NCBI GenBank assembly: GCA_900073065.1
Contig: FJOG01000032.1
Location: forward strand, 144,801-208,800
Reading direction: 5' to 3'
DNA length: 64,000 bases
Source of the DNA: Phialocephala subalpina
Lineage: Eukaryota; Ascomycota; Leotiomycetes; Helotiales; Mollisiaceae
The notes beneath the pieces are model-generated. The model was not told where the DNA came from. It searched no databases and saw nothing but the letters and a program-made list of their open reading frames with translations. Shown piece after piece: positions 21,228 to 32,788 of the stretch. Position 1 is the first letter of the stretch, and each line of letters starts with the position of its first letter. The translations under genes and the position numbers were made by a program.

Positions 21228-24200
21228 ATGTCCTTCACCATAGAGAGGTCGCAATCGCCTCCCAGGAACGGATTATCACAGATGTTCTCCAAATCGAGGC
21301 GAGACAGGAAAGGGAAAGATGCGATTTCGACGAAGAGCAGCAGCAGCGACGGTCTCGGTGTTCGAGCATCCATTGAGGACGCAATCGATAAGCTCAAGGC
21401 GGGTGACGACGACGGCGAGTCCAATGGTATCAAGAAGCTTGTGCCTAAAGGAATTGGATCCAAGAGGCGACAGAAGAGACAAGAGAGAGAAGAAGAACAG
21501 CGACAGTCAGAAGAGGCAGCTCGTGGGAGGAGTGTTGCGGAGAGAGGGACCTTGGAGAACGATGTGGAGGGGGTTGTACACCACAGCTCAGGCGACGGCA
21601 GCAGTCTGATCACAAATGATTCGGAAACCGAATCGTAAGTCTTGGTATTCCTTATTGTGTTTCTGCTTGCATCATTCGCCCCAACTGCCCCAGTTCTTCC
21701 AGGTATATCATAGCCTTATTCGCATGCGGTGCGAGAACAAAGGTGCATGTTGTCCCAGCCACACAGAAGCTGAAGCGAAGGTCGGAATGGGCATCGCAGG
21801 CTTCTCCCCGACAACTTCATCCCTCACATCTCAAGTCTTCCCTTTATTTTATAACAGCATCCATACTGTCGCGAGGTTTATGCCTGCCATCTCTCTAATA
21901 CAGCCTGATATTCATTCGCCAATCTATGGGCAGAATATCTTTTGCACTAATCGCGCCGTGCTCCATGCCCGACTTGGTTAATTACGTGTACCCTGTTCGT
22001 TCGTACTAACTCAAGTGTCACCTCCACAGACCACTCGAGACACCACCTCCTCTGCAAACGCACCCAGCGCACATTGGGTATCTCACAACATCCTCGCCTC
22101 TCGTTCATTCTACAACCGTGCCAGAAATAAGCCTGCACGAAGCGCAGCTCGACGGCGCGCCTACACCTCGAGCTTCGACCTTCCCAGTAGTACATCTGGA
22201 CAACCTGGCTGCCTCAGCATCAGCCCCGTCACTTGTTGACACGACCCTACAAGCTCCTACACACAGCTCTTCACACCGGAGTCCTTCACCAGTTGGCAGA
22301 TTAAAGAAGGCTCTGACATTGAAGCGGGATACAAGTCCGAGTCCTAACACAAGCCCAGAGCGAAAGGCTGGAGGCGGAGGGGCGGCGGGATTGAAGGAGA
22401 AGGAGAGGGGCTCGACGGCGGAAAGCAGGCGTGGAAGCGTTGCATCGAGGGTTGGCAACATATTCGTGGAACGGCAGGCTTCCCCACAGTCTTCAACAGT
22501 ATCCTCGCCGGAGCGACCGCAGACTGCTAAAATCCAGACAATAGACACAAGCGCTCCACCAAGCACACCACCTTCCTCCGAGAATCCTGCTCCGATTATT
22601 GTCAACACCCCTCCAACTCCGACAGAGACGAGCTCTCCACGATTTTCATCCAATCGAGATCGAGGCCCTCCAGACCCGATCAAGACCAATACTAATGTTG
22701 TTACCTCCCCATCGGGGAACATGATATCACACCGACGAATGCGATCGGGATCACAGACGCTGGTTCCAAGTAAATTGTCAAATATCACATCAGCTCCTTT
22801 AACACCGACTTTGGAGAGCGGCGCAACTACACCAAGCTCAGGAGGTTTCTTTTCTAGTGTATTTTCTGCAGCACAAAACGCAGCGAACACATTAAGCAAT
22901 AGTATTGCAAACACATCTGTCGCACCTGGGAATAGAAGTAGGAGTAGCACACACGATTTGAAGGAGATAGAGAGTCCAGTAGTGGAAACATTTGCAGAGA
23001 AGTCGGAGTCCGAGGATCCAACAGAGGAGAAAGAACTTGCAGTCAAAACACTGGGTATGGGGGACTTAAGCCTGAGTGCTTTGGGCATTTCTGAGCCCAG
23101 CAGCGGGACCGACAGTCCTGCGAAGCCGTTGGAGGAGGCCCGGGGAAGATCCGATACAAACGATGAAGCTCGATCCACGGCGGCTCTACCTGCATCGGCC
23201 AATGGTAATGTAGATATCGATGATCTCCAGCCTCTTGTACGACCTCGAAGTATGTACGAGCCAGCGGCGGGAGAACAGACACCACCAAATGGCAGTGTGT
23301 TCGAAGGAAAGACGGGCATTCATAGAAGTGGTAGCATACGGAGCGCGATTGGCAAACGTAGAAAGCGAGGTAGTTCTGCAGCTACAGGAACAACGATTGG
23401 AGCTGCCATTGCTGCTGCGAACACTTCGCTTGCAAACCCGCACGCAGGCACGACCAAAATCACTGGTTTCGCAGTAGCGAGCAAGAAACGGAATCGTGAT
23501 TTCCATCAGCTATTCCGCAGTGTACCTGACGACGACTACTTGATTGAGGATTACAGCTGTGCATTGCAGCGAGAAATTCTGGCTCATGGGCGTTTGTACG
23601 TCTCTGAAGGTCATCTATGCTTTAGCAGCAACATCTTCGGCTGGGTTACAACTTTGGTAATGAGTTTTGACGAGATTGTTTCCGTCGAGAAAAGAAGCAC
23701 TGCATTGGTGTTCAAGAACGGACTGATGATCTCCACATTGCATGCAAAGAACATCTTTGCTAGTTTCACCAGTCGAGACTCCACCTATGATCTCATTGTT
23801 GGTATTTGGAAATTAGGCCACCCAAGCCTGAGGAGCTCGCTGAACGGAGTTCGGATTGAGGAAACCGGTGGCGGAGACAAGACGGAGAAAGATGATGGAG
23901 TACCGGTACTCGGAAGCCAGAGTGGTTCCGAATCTGACAGCGAAGGTGAAGAAGGCGATGAGATCTACGACGAAGATGAGGATGGCGAGGATGGCATGAG
24001 TTTCAGCCAGGCCGAGGGAAGTGTTGCCGGCAGTGACATTGCTGAGAAGGTCGTGAGCCGCAAGCCATCAGCCGCAGTCGTTCCCAATGGTATAACCACA
24101 GAGAAGGGTCAGCCAGACGGCCCTACAAGCCCTGCTGGCGACTACCCTGGCCCAGCAACTCACGCGCCCACCGACTGTACCGACCAGGAGACTCACTATG

Positions 24201-25364
24201 CTAAGGTCATTGGAGATGATATAATTGCCGCGCCGCTTGGCAAAGTCTGGAGTCTCATGTTCGGACCAGCTTCGGTGACCTGGATGCGGAATTGGTTGAC
24301 CGTTGAACAGAAGTGTCTGGAACTGACCATGGAAGACAAACGACCGCTCGGACTGGACAACAAGGTCCGGAATTATTCCTACATTAAGCCTCTCAACGGT
24401 GCCATCGGACCCAAGCAGACGAAGTGCATATGCGTGGAGACCCTAGATTCTTTGGACTTGGAGAAGGCAGTTTCTGTAACGATTTCCACTCAGACACCCG
24501 ACGTGCCTAGCGGCAATGTTTTCAGCGTGAAAACTAAGTACTGTATGTCTTGGGCCGAAGGAAACACCACAAGGCTTCAGATGAATTGCGCCATCGAGTG
24601 GACAGGCAAGAGTTGGCTGAAAGGTATGTTCCTGATCTCAATTAAGTTGTATTCACTGCTAACATGTTAAAGGTCCGATCGAGAAGGGTGCAAACGACGG
24701 TCAAGTTCAATACGCAAAGGATATCGTCGCATCACTCAAAGCTGCCGTATCCTCTCGCCGTGGTACTGTAGTTGCTGTTGGTGGCAAAGGCAAGAAGAAG
24801 GGACGAAAAGGACGACAATCCAATAGCCTCGCCAAACAATCTGACGGAACTTCGGAGACAAAGTCCACCACAGAGGATTGGGGTCTTCTCGAACCTGTTC
24901 GCGGCATATTTGGTCCTCTCGTGGACATTGTGAAGCCTCTACTCACAGGCAACATCCTCTATGGTCTACTTGTTGGCTTGCTAGTGGCTAGTTGGTTCGG
25001 ATTCGGATTCCCAGGCAAAGGTCGTGGACGCAATGACCTTGGTGGCCTCAGCTATTTCGGTACGCCCGAGCGAGTAGCTGCCTACGAGGAGATCTGGAGA
25101 AGAGAAGAAAGCGAGCTTTGGGAATGGCTCGAAGACCGCGTTGGAACAGATCGTCTGCGTGACGTGGGTAAGATGCCTATTGAAGCACAAGCCATTAACG
25201 AAAAGATCAAAGATGAGAAGATGGATGAGCGGGAGATAGATGCTGCTATCCGGGTCACCGAGGAAAAATTGAGGGTGCTGAAAGCTAGCATAGAGAAGAT
25301 GAAGAAGAAGGCCGAGAATTCGAAGTCGAAGGTGAAGGAGGTGGTGCAAGAGCCGGAACTGTAG
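21228..25364 (+). CDS. LAM/Ysp2-type GRAM-VASt sterol-transfer protein, 1,230 aa
   Basis: Exons 21228-21634, 22030-24623 and 24673-25364 join in phase to 1,231 codons. Intron 1 is unusually long (395 bases); intron 2 is 49 bases. LAM proteins sit in the ER at membrane contact sites and move ergosterol between plasma membrane and ER. A long disordered Ser/Pro-rich N-terminus is followed by a GRAM (PH-like) domain at about 622-732 (FHQLFRSVPDDDYLIEDYSC, then GRLYVSEGHLCFSSNIFGW). After an acidic stretch comes the VASt/StART-like sterol-binding domain (about 858-1000, from HYAKVIGDDIIAAPLGKVW). A single hydrophobic segment (about 1093-1113, ILYGLLVGLLVASWFGFGF) is the ER anchor. A charged coiled coil closes the protein. 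All expected domains are present and intact. Confidence 0.9.
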
Positions 25365-25889
25365 CATTCATGATTGTCATTTCGGGAGGCATAGTGTAAA
25401 TTAGGAGTTCTCGGCGCGACAGGTGATCAGGATCTTGGGTCGGCATGAGCATAGCGGTAGCGATACAAATACCATTTGCTTTGATCGTCGATGTGACAGT
25501 GTCACTAATCTTCACTCTACATCTTTTCATGCTAAATATCAGGTAGAAATATACATTGTCAGGAGTCATATCTTGGAAAGCCTTCAATGGTATCCTTCAA
25601 TACAGTGCTTCCATCACTTGTGTCATGAAGACATCAAGACTCCGCGCTAGCTCCCAAGTCTGGGCGATCTCATAGCTTAACTCGATGGCTCTGCACAAGA
25701 TTACATCATTTCGTCAAGTGGCACCCTCAAATTCTCTAAGAGGTGACAAGATTTCCTAATTCGATCTATCTTGAAAATACCATTGTCGCACGAGTCAGTG
25801 ACGTGGTTTCGAACAAGGCGAGTCACTTCTATATGGAGATAGGGTGATCCGAGATAGGTTCATTCTCATGACGAGCAAATCTCCTGGAT
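25365..25889. other. Intergenic, no gene seen
   Basis: 3' flank of the LAM gene up to the FAD-oxidoreductase remnant. No recognised feature. Confidence 0.4.
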
Positions 25890-26240
25890 TTACAGAAACT
25901 GCCGAGTGAAGACTCCCTCCGGATCCCATGTCTTCTTCAACGCTCTCAATTTCATGAGCCGCTCCTCTCCCCTGTACCTGTACTTGAGGTTATCCCCACG
26001 ACTGTGATTCGGAAACATCGCTTTCTCTCCATCCTTCTGGCCTTTCTGGCAGAAGACGACGAAGTCGTCTGCACTCTTGACGGCGGCTTTGTTCGAGCTA
26101 CTTTGGTTTGCCTTCTTCCTTGAGGCTACTTTATAGTCTCGATGCTGATCAAGACCAAATAATCCCATTGACACGTCTGTTGCCTCGAATGGAATGGCGT
26201 CGGGCTCTGCTCTGCGGACGTCTAGGCCACATGAGAAACT
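25890..26240 (-). pseudogene. C-terminal remnant of a BBE-type FAD oxidoreductase
   Basis: The C-terminus LRALKKTWDPEGVFTRQFL is the hallmark of the berberine-bridge-enzyme (BBE) domain at the end of FAD-linked oxidases of the PCMH family. About 110 residues upstream remain open, back to an AG acceptor-like site near 26240. Beyond it (to about 26480) are only broken stretches without the FAD-binding half. The fragment cannot encode an active enzyme. A matching N-terminal half of the same family lies at 31430-32339 on the same strand. Confidence 0.7.
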
Positions 26241-26542
26241 AATAACTTAATAATTTGGATCATGGTAGTTTGACTCGCCAACTACTGTAGCTTCGCCGAA
26301 GAAATATCCCAAATCTTAGTTCCAATAAGAGAATGCAAAAAGCAGGACCGCTCTTCCCACAAGGTTCATCCCCTGGATTGAGCAGAAGTGCGCATTGAAA
26401 CTATGTAAGAGGCCGCGCCATTGCTCTGCGTACGCCATTGTGCCTGCTCTACCGAGGACATTCTAGTCTGCTTCACTGTGGATGTTCCAGTATATTCTCG
26501 TACAATATAGGTCTCGAAGAAAGACTATGAGACTCGTAACCA

Positions 26543-29113
26543 CTATCTCTCAGTACATATGTCCTTCTCAGCGGCTTTGCACCTCTTTGGACGCGCAACT
26601 CTTCTTATGTGTCTTCCAGTCCGCCTTCTGGTGCTCTTCTCCACAATATGCCGCAGCTTTACACCGCACACACCGCCTGGTATTTTCCGTCTTTCTACAT
26701 ACACTGCAAGGCATACTTTCCGCCCGCGTACTGTGCTCCAATGCTGTTGACCTCGACCTTCTAACGCATTTTTTTCTTTTGCCATCCGCGGAAATGCTTG
26801 CAGACCTTTCTGTCTATCGAATCCCTGACCCTCAGCTGCACCAAGGGTCTCCGATTCCGGTGATCCTTCACCACTACCGTGGTGATTGGAAGGAGGCAAA
26901 GGAGGTGGAAGAAGTGCAGGTGACCGATGACGGCGATGAGTATGCGAAGGCGGAGGATGTGGAGGGCGCCGAGGAACAAGGTTGCCACTTCCATATTCCC
27001 GCGTTCTCTGTCCTATTTGACGCCCTCCGGAAGGACCTTGCCCCCGCGATGGCGCCTCGGGCATTGGCCACATATGCATGGAAACTTCCATGCCAGGCTC
27101 AACGACTTTCTCCCAGAGCCATGGAAGCACAATGTCGTCGGAAACTACCAAGTCATAGTGTCCATCCATTACATGGGCCCCAATTACATCGACGTGTAGG
27201 AAGGCTTGTTTAATGAGTTCCTCTATTCCCTAATAGCAGAAACTTGTCAGTTACCAATCTTTTAATTGGGCAAGAGAAGATTTCTCTGGTAACTCACAGC
27301 CCATGTGCAAGCAATATCGAACGGGAATTGGAAATTCCTGCCCACAGCATCTTTGAACTTGATCGGCAGCTTCTCTTTCATCTTAGCTTCCCTAGCTGCC
27401 CTCTCAGCCTTCTCTGCTTCGGCCTGCTCGTGTTTTTTGCATACTACTGCAAGCTTGTCCATGGCTGTCAGTGTGTTTGTATGTTCTTGGCCAAATGTCC
27501 TCTCATAATCCTTTACTACCAGTTGAAGCTTCTCTGCTGCCTCTTTGTAGTTTTCCGAGTCTTCCAATACCAGTGCAACGCTCCATAGCCTCGCCGTCTT
27601 CTTCGATTCATCTTCTATCTCCGTTTCTGAACTCTTCAGCCCACGACTCTTCAGCCCACGACTCTTCATCAATGATGCGTAATCTTTCCCATCATCTTGT
27701 GACTTTCCCGGAGACTCCTCCCAGTTCCAAACAAATATGAAATCACGTCGGAAGGTTGTGATCGATTGTATGAGTTCTGGCCACTTGACAACCGTACTTT
27801 TTGTTCGGATATCCTCAGTAGGCGTAGCCGTAATCGCGATGACAGTAAAATAGTCCTTGCATAGCCTGATGATCGTAGGTTTTGACGCTCCCTGCAGAAG
27901 ACAGATGAGATCACCCTCTTGGATGGGTGTTACCGATGCGTGAAGGGTCCAGCGAGAGGCCCAAAATCCTTCCCTCCAATATTCCAAAGCATTCTTTGAC
28001 TCAACAACCACCTCCTGCCTGTCCTGGAAAGTAATGTCACTTTTGACCGAGGTCACAGCAGCCAGAATACAGCCTTTACCCTCGATTATGGCAATCTCTC
28101 TATCACTCCAGACACTGACGGATACCTGTCCACAAAGGAGAAACTTGATGAGTTTCCGGAAGAGATCTTCCCATAAAATCTCATAGTCAGGCGATAAGCC
28201 GGCCGCGACGGGATCATCGGAGCTCATTCCGAGCAAGGCATACACCTTGTCACGACGATCGGTAGCCTGGCGGTTATAGTACATGTCTATCAGATCACCT
28301 AGAGGTCGGATGTCTAGGGAGAACCTGGCTGATCGACTTGTCATGCTTCTGGAACGGAATATTGCTCCTCTCATGAGGTAGATGACGGAACGGACGAGGC
28401 TGTGCGAGTCAGGGTAGGCTTCGTAGGAGAGCTTCAATGTGCTTAAACCCAAGCAGAACGTGTATCCGTCGATCTCCGTGGAACCACACATGGTCAGGAT
28501 ATGCCGGGCTGCGGCAACCTCCTGAAGTACCTGATATGTGTTAACAATCTCTCCCCGTTTTGTTCGAAGACTGATCCCTTACCCAGATACGCTGGAACCA
28601 CGGACGTTGAAGCAGCGTGAGGACTGCTTGCAGGGCCGTTTCGCTAGTTTCGGACCGCGTGGACTGCTCTTCTGCAGCAGCTCTAATTTGTTCTAGTGCT
28701 TGGTCGCTGTCGAGTGTCGCCTCCCCAAACCAGACAACTACACGGGTTGCCTTGGCGTATACTTTCGCCATAGACTGAACTTGACGCTTCCGCTCCTCCA
28801 AGTCTTCTTGGTTAATGCATATAGCGTCTACCCAAAGCAATCGTTCGACAAAGCGATCTCGAAGACGTGACAGCGCCACGTGAAGGTTTGCCGTCACGGT
28901 CAAGTCGTACCCCTCTATACGAATAGGCCGCGAATTCTCCGGGGAGCCCCATACGTAAGATAGCGCCTCGTACGGATGTGTCCCTTTGGCGGATTCCAAG
29001 AGAGGAAAGTCGAGGAGTTGGCATTGGATAAGGGCATCCTCGTCAGGATGCGGCATCAGCCGAAGTAGGCGAATACTGCCCTCCGGCAATGAATTATAGT
29101 AGTATGGAAACAT
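26543..29113 (-). CDS. HET-domain protein with TPR, ubiquitin-like and MYND parts
   Basis: Exons 28583-29113, 27298-28530 and about 26543-27229 join in phase 0 through introns of 52 and 68 bases. The HET domain (residues about 45-190) has YEALSYVWG, LWVDAICINQ and WFQRIWV; HET domains trigger heterokaryon-incompatibility cell death. Residues about 489-545 hold one kinesin-light-chain-type TPR (GQEHTNTLTAMDKLA). Residues about 564-640 form a fungal ubiquitin-like domain spanning intron 2 (KFKDAVGRNFQFPF, then MDGHYDLV, then VEPGMEVSMHMWP). A Pro/His-rich linker follows. A MYND zinc finger (C-x2-C, C-x2-C, then C, H, H and C ligands, about 26569-26690) is present but in another frame. The shift maps to a run of seven A's (26769-26775 as T's on the plus strand). 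As assembled, the protein runs to a stop at 26543 without the finger. MYND and Ubl would suit protein-protein or ubiquitin-linked signalling. Confidence 0.82.
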
Positions 29114-31429
29114 GGATCAAAACTCCCATTCCAGTTCTTAGTTTCTGCTTGCTTCCATATGCGGAAAGCGAGACGGATAAGGAATTCCTTTAAACACGAA
29201 GGAGGATACTCGCTTTTCTGAATAAAGCAAGAATGGAAAAAGGCGGATGAAGGAGATGTCTATGTGACAACCTTTGAATCACTGTACATAAGGCATCAAA
29301 GATCCCTGCATATCGGGCATCGGAAAGGTCCTTGTCACTGGAAAATGGCGGTTAAGCAAGGCGACCAACAAGAATGACAGACAGCCTATGAAATTTTTGT
29401 GGAAGTGCTGTATGTAAGCTGAACCTGAAACCATTCGTGTGATTCTGCCTTCGTTTATGCACTGGCTTCCGGATTTCGGCTCAAGAGACGGCACGGCTCG
29501 GCTCTCGGGGCCGCGACTCGTTAATAACTTGAACATCAAAAAATCAGCTATGAAATGTTCCCACGCCTACAGAGGCACCCGTGCCGTAGGCAAGTCAGGG
29601 TGCCTGTGTAGGCGCTCCTGTACCTGGCTGGAGCGAAGCGAACTTATGCCTGGGTTACCCGGCCCCAAAAATATCTCGACTCGCTTGTTTTCTTATCGTC
29701 GCGAGACCTTTTGCTAAACTAGAAGAGGATATTCCGGAGCTTATAATCGACAATATTCTGCGGCCTACGACTAATCTCTATAACCAGGTCGCGGCTATGA
29801 TTTTTCTCGCCACGGTCTACCGACAATAGGCATAATGAAAGTTCAGCAGGTCGAGAAGCGTGCCGACAAGGCAAGCTAGCACGTTCAGCAGAACAGATCG
29901 CGACCGCCTTCAACTACTGCCATAGAAACAGTATTGCTCATCGAGGCCTGGCTAATAGTGGCTATTAGCTCGAGCTCCACAGGGCTATTCGGCGACCTTT
30001 TCTGGTGGTTTATAGCGCCGGAGTCACTGCAGACCAAGGCATACACAGCTCGAGGATACTGAGGACATATTGGCATGCGCACGCAAAGGTGTCATGCATG
30101 CTTTCTATGAGATGCTACGAGGTCTGGGCATCATTCTGCGGGTAAAGAATCGTATTAATCTGTCTGTAGATCTAGCTAGGGAGGAGAATGAGGATATAAG
30201 AATCTGTGAGATTACCCCTGAGCTATACTACATATGGAAAGAGTGTTTGACCCCACTACACGTGATCAGCAACTGACACTTTCTGATGTGGAGGAGGAGA
30301 GGAGGGGAGGAATACCGAAGAGATATGGCCGTGGCATTCACAGCACTAGGAGGACTAAGACTCGTCAGGTACCTGGGTCTGAATTTGATGAATTTGCTAC
30401 TGGGAGAGGGCGTAGTTGCTATCAACTTTCTCTTCCATTATTAGTAGAATGCCATCTTATGCGGATTGATATTAGCTGACGTGAATTTGGTGGGCGGGTA
30501 AGGAGAGGTTGCCTGATAATGTGGATCTGCCTATACATAAACGACGGGCTCTCTTAGTAGGCGCGGAAGTCTGCGAATATGGATGGAGAACGCGTTACAC
30601 TTGCACGGTTGGGTGGCCACCCAACAGCTGTGAAGGGGCCTGGCGTAAGTGCGCACACATGAGTGAAGATGTTAGGGAGGGTCGGATTCGGACGGCAACG
30701 GCAGGCTTGCAGACATTACGGAGTTGAAGGCGCCTATCGATGCAAGAAGTGGTAACAAGAAGCGGTTAGGACCTCAGGGAAATGACTACACGTTAGCGGA
30801 ATCTTAGCCGATACCATAGCCATGAGACGGCGATAGCAAGGGAGGGAGTTTGGCGATCGTGAGAAAAGAAGGGGGGGGGAAGAGGTGTGGGAGCGGTTTC
30901 TCTCCAAGTAGTTCTATTAGGACTACGCATAGTGGCAATCTTCTTTATTATATTGGCTAGTCGAGGCCGGGCGCTTTTTTTGGCACGACATCGAAGCTGA
31001 TCCGAGAGTTGGTGTACCTATTAGGGAAAAGGCTGGACGATCGAAAGGTTCACTATCTCTTTCCCAGATACATATTTAATAACCTCGTCTAGTCTTTTAT
31101 TCACGTTTAAGACGAGACATTTAGGAGACTCAGAAACGATCGTTAGTAGGATCCTAAGGCTATAGGGTGTCAAAACTACCTTGTTTTAAGCTTAGTAGCG
31201 AAAGACCGAATAGACTAGCCGTTGCTATGCATTTCGGCCGCTTAGAGGATCGAAATGCTCCTCGCATAGGTCTCGCGGCTATTAGCCCTCGTATATCTAA
31301 CGCCATCTATAGTGAAGAAATACACCCATGTTATCCGACAACGATAAGGGTGTCTAGCAACCTCAGCTGATTCGATCGGTATGATCGTAGACCAGAACCA
31401 ACACTTCTGCCTTCTAATCATAACAGGAA
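29114..31429. other. Gene-poor decayed stretch, unrecognised
   Basis: 2.3 kb with only short ORFs. The first part is the HET gene promoter. From about 29700 the sequence looks like old, mutated coding DNA, possibly transposon, with many scattered stops; no motif identifies it. A 12-base perfect palindrome GGGTGGCCACCC lies at about 30611. I see no tRNA or rRNA gene. Confidence 0.35.
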
Positions 31430-32339
31430 AGAGTAGAAGCGGCGCCATCATTTTCTCTGTTTCAGCTTCAGGTCTGAAATGTGTTATGGAGACCATGAGC
31501 ATTGGCTGTGGACGTCAATGTCAATATTTTCATCCGGATTGAGGGACAGCATACCTTGGTTTGCCCAGGCGGCGTCATCACTGCACACATCCCCGGGCTT
31601 CTCGCGTCACATCCATTAACGACTTCATCAAGGACCTCAGCAACCTTCTCAATCTGCCCGGGCAGGAAGATCAATGTCCAGCTCGTAATTGGATGTTCCA
31701 ACCTATAAATTTTCATGGTGACCTCGGTCACGATCCCAAAGAACTGCCCGGCACCCTTCAACCCCCAAAACAAATCCGGATTCTCGGTCTCGGAACAAAT
31801 CACCAAACCTTGAGTTGCGGTCACAATCCTCGCACTGACTAGATTGTCAACAGCCATCCCATACATGCCAGCAAGTTACGTCGAGCCACCGCCGAGCATG
31901 AACCCTATATAGCTTACGGCTCCGCCAGAGGGCGTTTGAATGACGAAACCTTCCTTTGCGACTGCTACGTTGAGAGGCTTGGTTAGGACGCCTGCTTGCA
32001 ACGTCACTGTCTCATTTGAGGTAGAAACTTCGATCTTTGTCAGGAGAGAAAGATCTAGGATCCAGCCTTCAGCACCGATGGAGGACCAGGTGTGTTGCCG
32101 CCGGCTTTGGGGACGAATGGGATACGGTTTTGGGTTGCTGTTTTGACGATCTTGACGATGTCTTCTTCAGTTGCAGGTTTGAAGATCGCAGCTGGTGTTT
32201 TGGGATCTTCGTCGCTCCATCTGCTCATTGATGTTTTGAAGCCGGAGTTTTGGGGGTCGATCAACAGTTCTGCATTTTTCGACAACGAACTTCTCAATTC
32301 GGTTGAGATTGGGACGACTGTGTTTGTAGATGAAGTCAT
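31430..32339 (-). pseudogene. N-terminal half of a PCMH-type FAD oxidoreductase, broken
   Basis: From the ATG at 32339 the frame gives a typical start of a flavoprotein oxidase: KPATEEDIVKIVKTA and IPFVPKAGGN, the FAD-binding PCMH region. The frame then shifts by one base near 32090-32100. In the new frame come WILDLSLLTKIEV, LQAGVLTKPLN and TPSGGAVSYIGFMLGGGS, a TAA codon just before the LAGMYGMAVDNL segment, then NPDLFWGLKGAG. A likely intron donor follows near 31557 and a short last piece (THFRPEAETEKMMAPLL) ends near 31430. The C-terminal BBE part is missing here. The family oxidises alcohols, sugars or secondary-metabolite intermediates; this copy is non-functional as assembled. Confidence 0.8.
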
Positions 32340-32788
32340 TTCGTGTTCTTTTGGTCCTTTGGTATTTTGGATTTTGTAATTTAAAGTTCTTTTGAAGTGA
32401 AGTCAGGATCCAAAGCATTATATTGGCAGCTAGTGCTGACAGCCGCAAGAATACTTCGGCACCCGAGAAACGCGAGATGCTGAAGTTAGCGCTGATGAGG
32501 CCGACAGAAGTGTTGTCAGCCGATTGGAGTGTAGGAGTTCCTGAGTTGTACGTTGGGTTGCTGCGTCATGTTGTGGGTGAGCTGAAGGGTTGGGGTCTAG
32601 TTTGTTTGATTGGAGGGGCGGCCGACCCTAGAGTGTAGCATCTCGAGATACTGACATAATCAGAGACATTGATTTCTTTTTAGCTATCTTAGAAACTTCA
32701 ATCTGATCGTGCCCCCTTTTCCTTTCGTCGTGGTCGTTTAAAGTGAAGCATAGACAACGGGCCATGACTACAGTGTAGGAGGACAGGA
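32340..32788. other. Intergenic between two pseudogenes
   Basis: No gene or repeat recognised; short ORFs only. Confidence 0.35.

Noticed and set aside
22105..23319. 404-codon minus-strand ORF opposite the LAM gene
   Set aside because: It is antisense to the Ser/Pro-rich disordered part of a well-supported gene; the composition explains the lack of stops.
26482..27213. 243-codon plus-strand ORF
   Set aside because: It overlaps the HET gene's third exon, whose ubiquitin-like and MYND motifs on the minus strand are specific.
30605..30625. Perfect palindrome GGGTGGCCACCC as an operator
   Set aside because: A single short palindrome in decayed DNA with no gene beside it; chance is sufficient.
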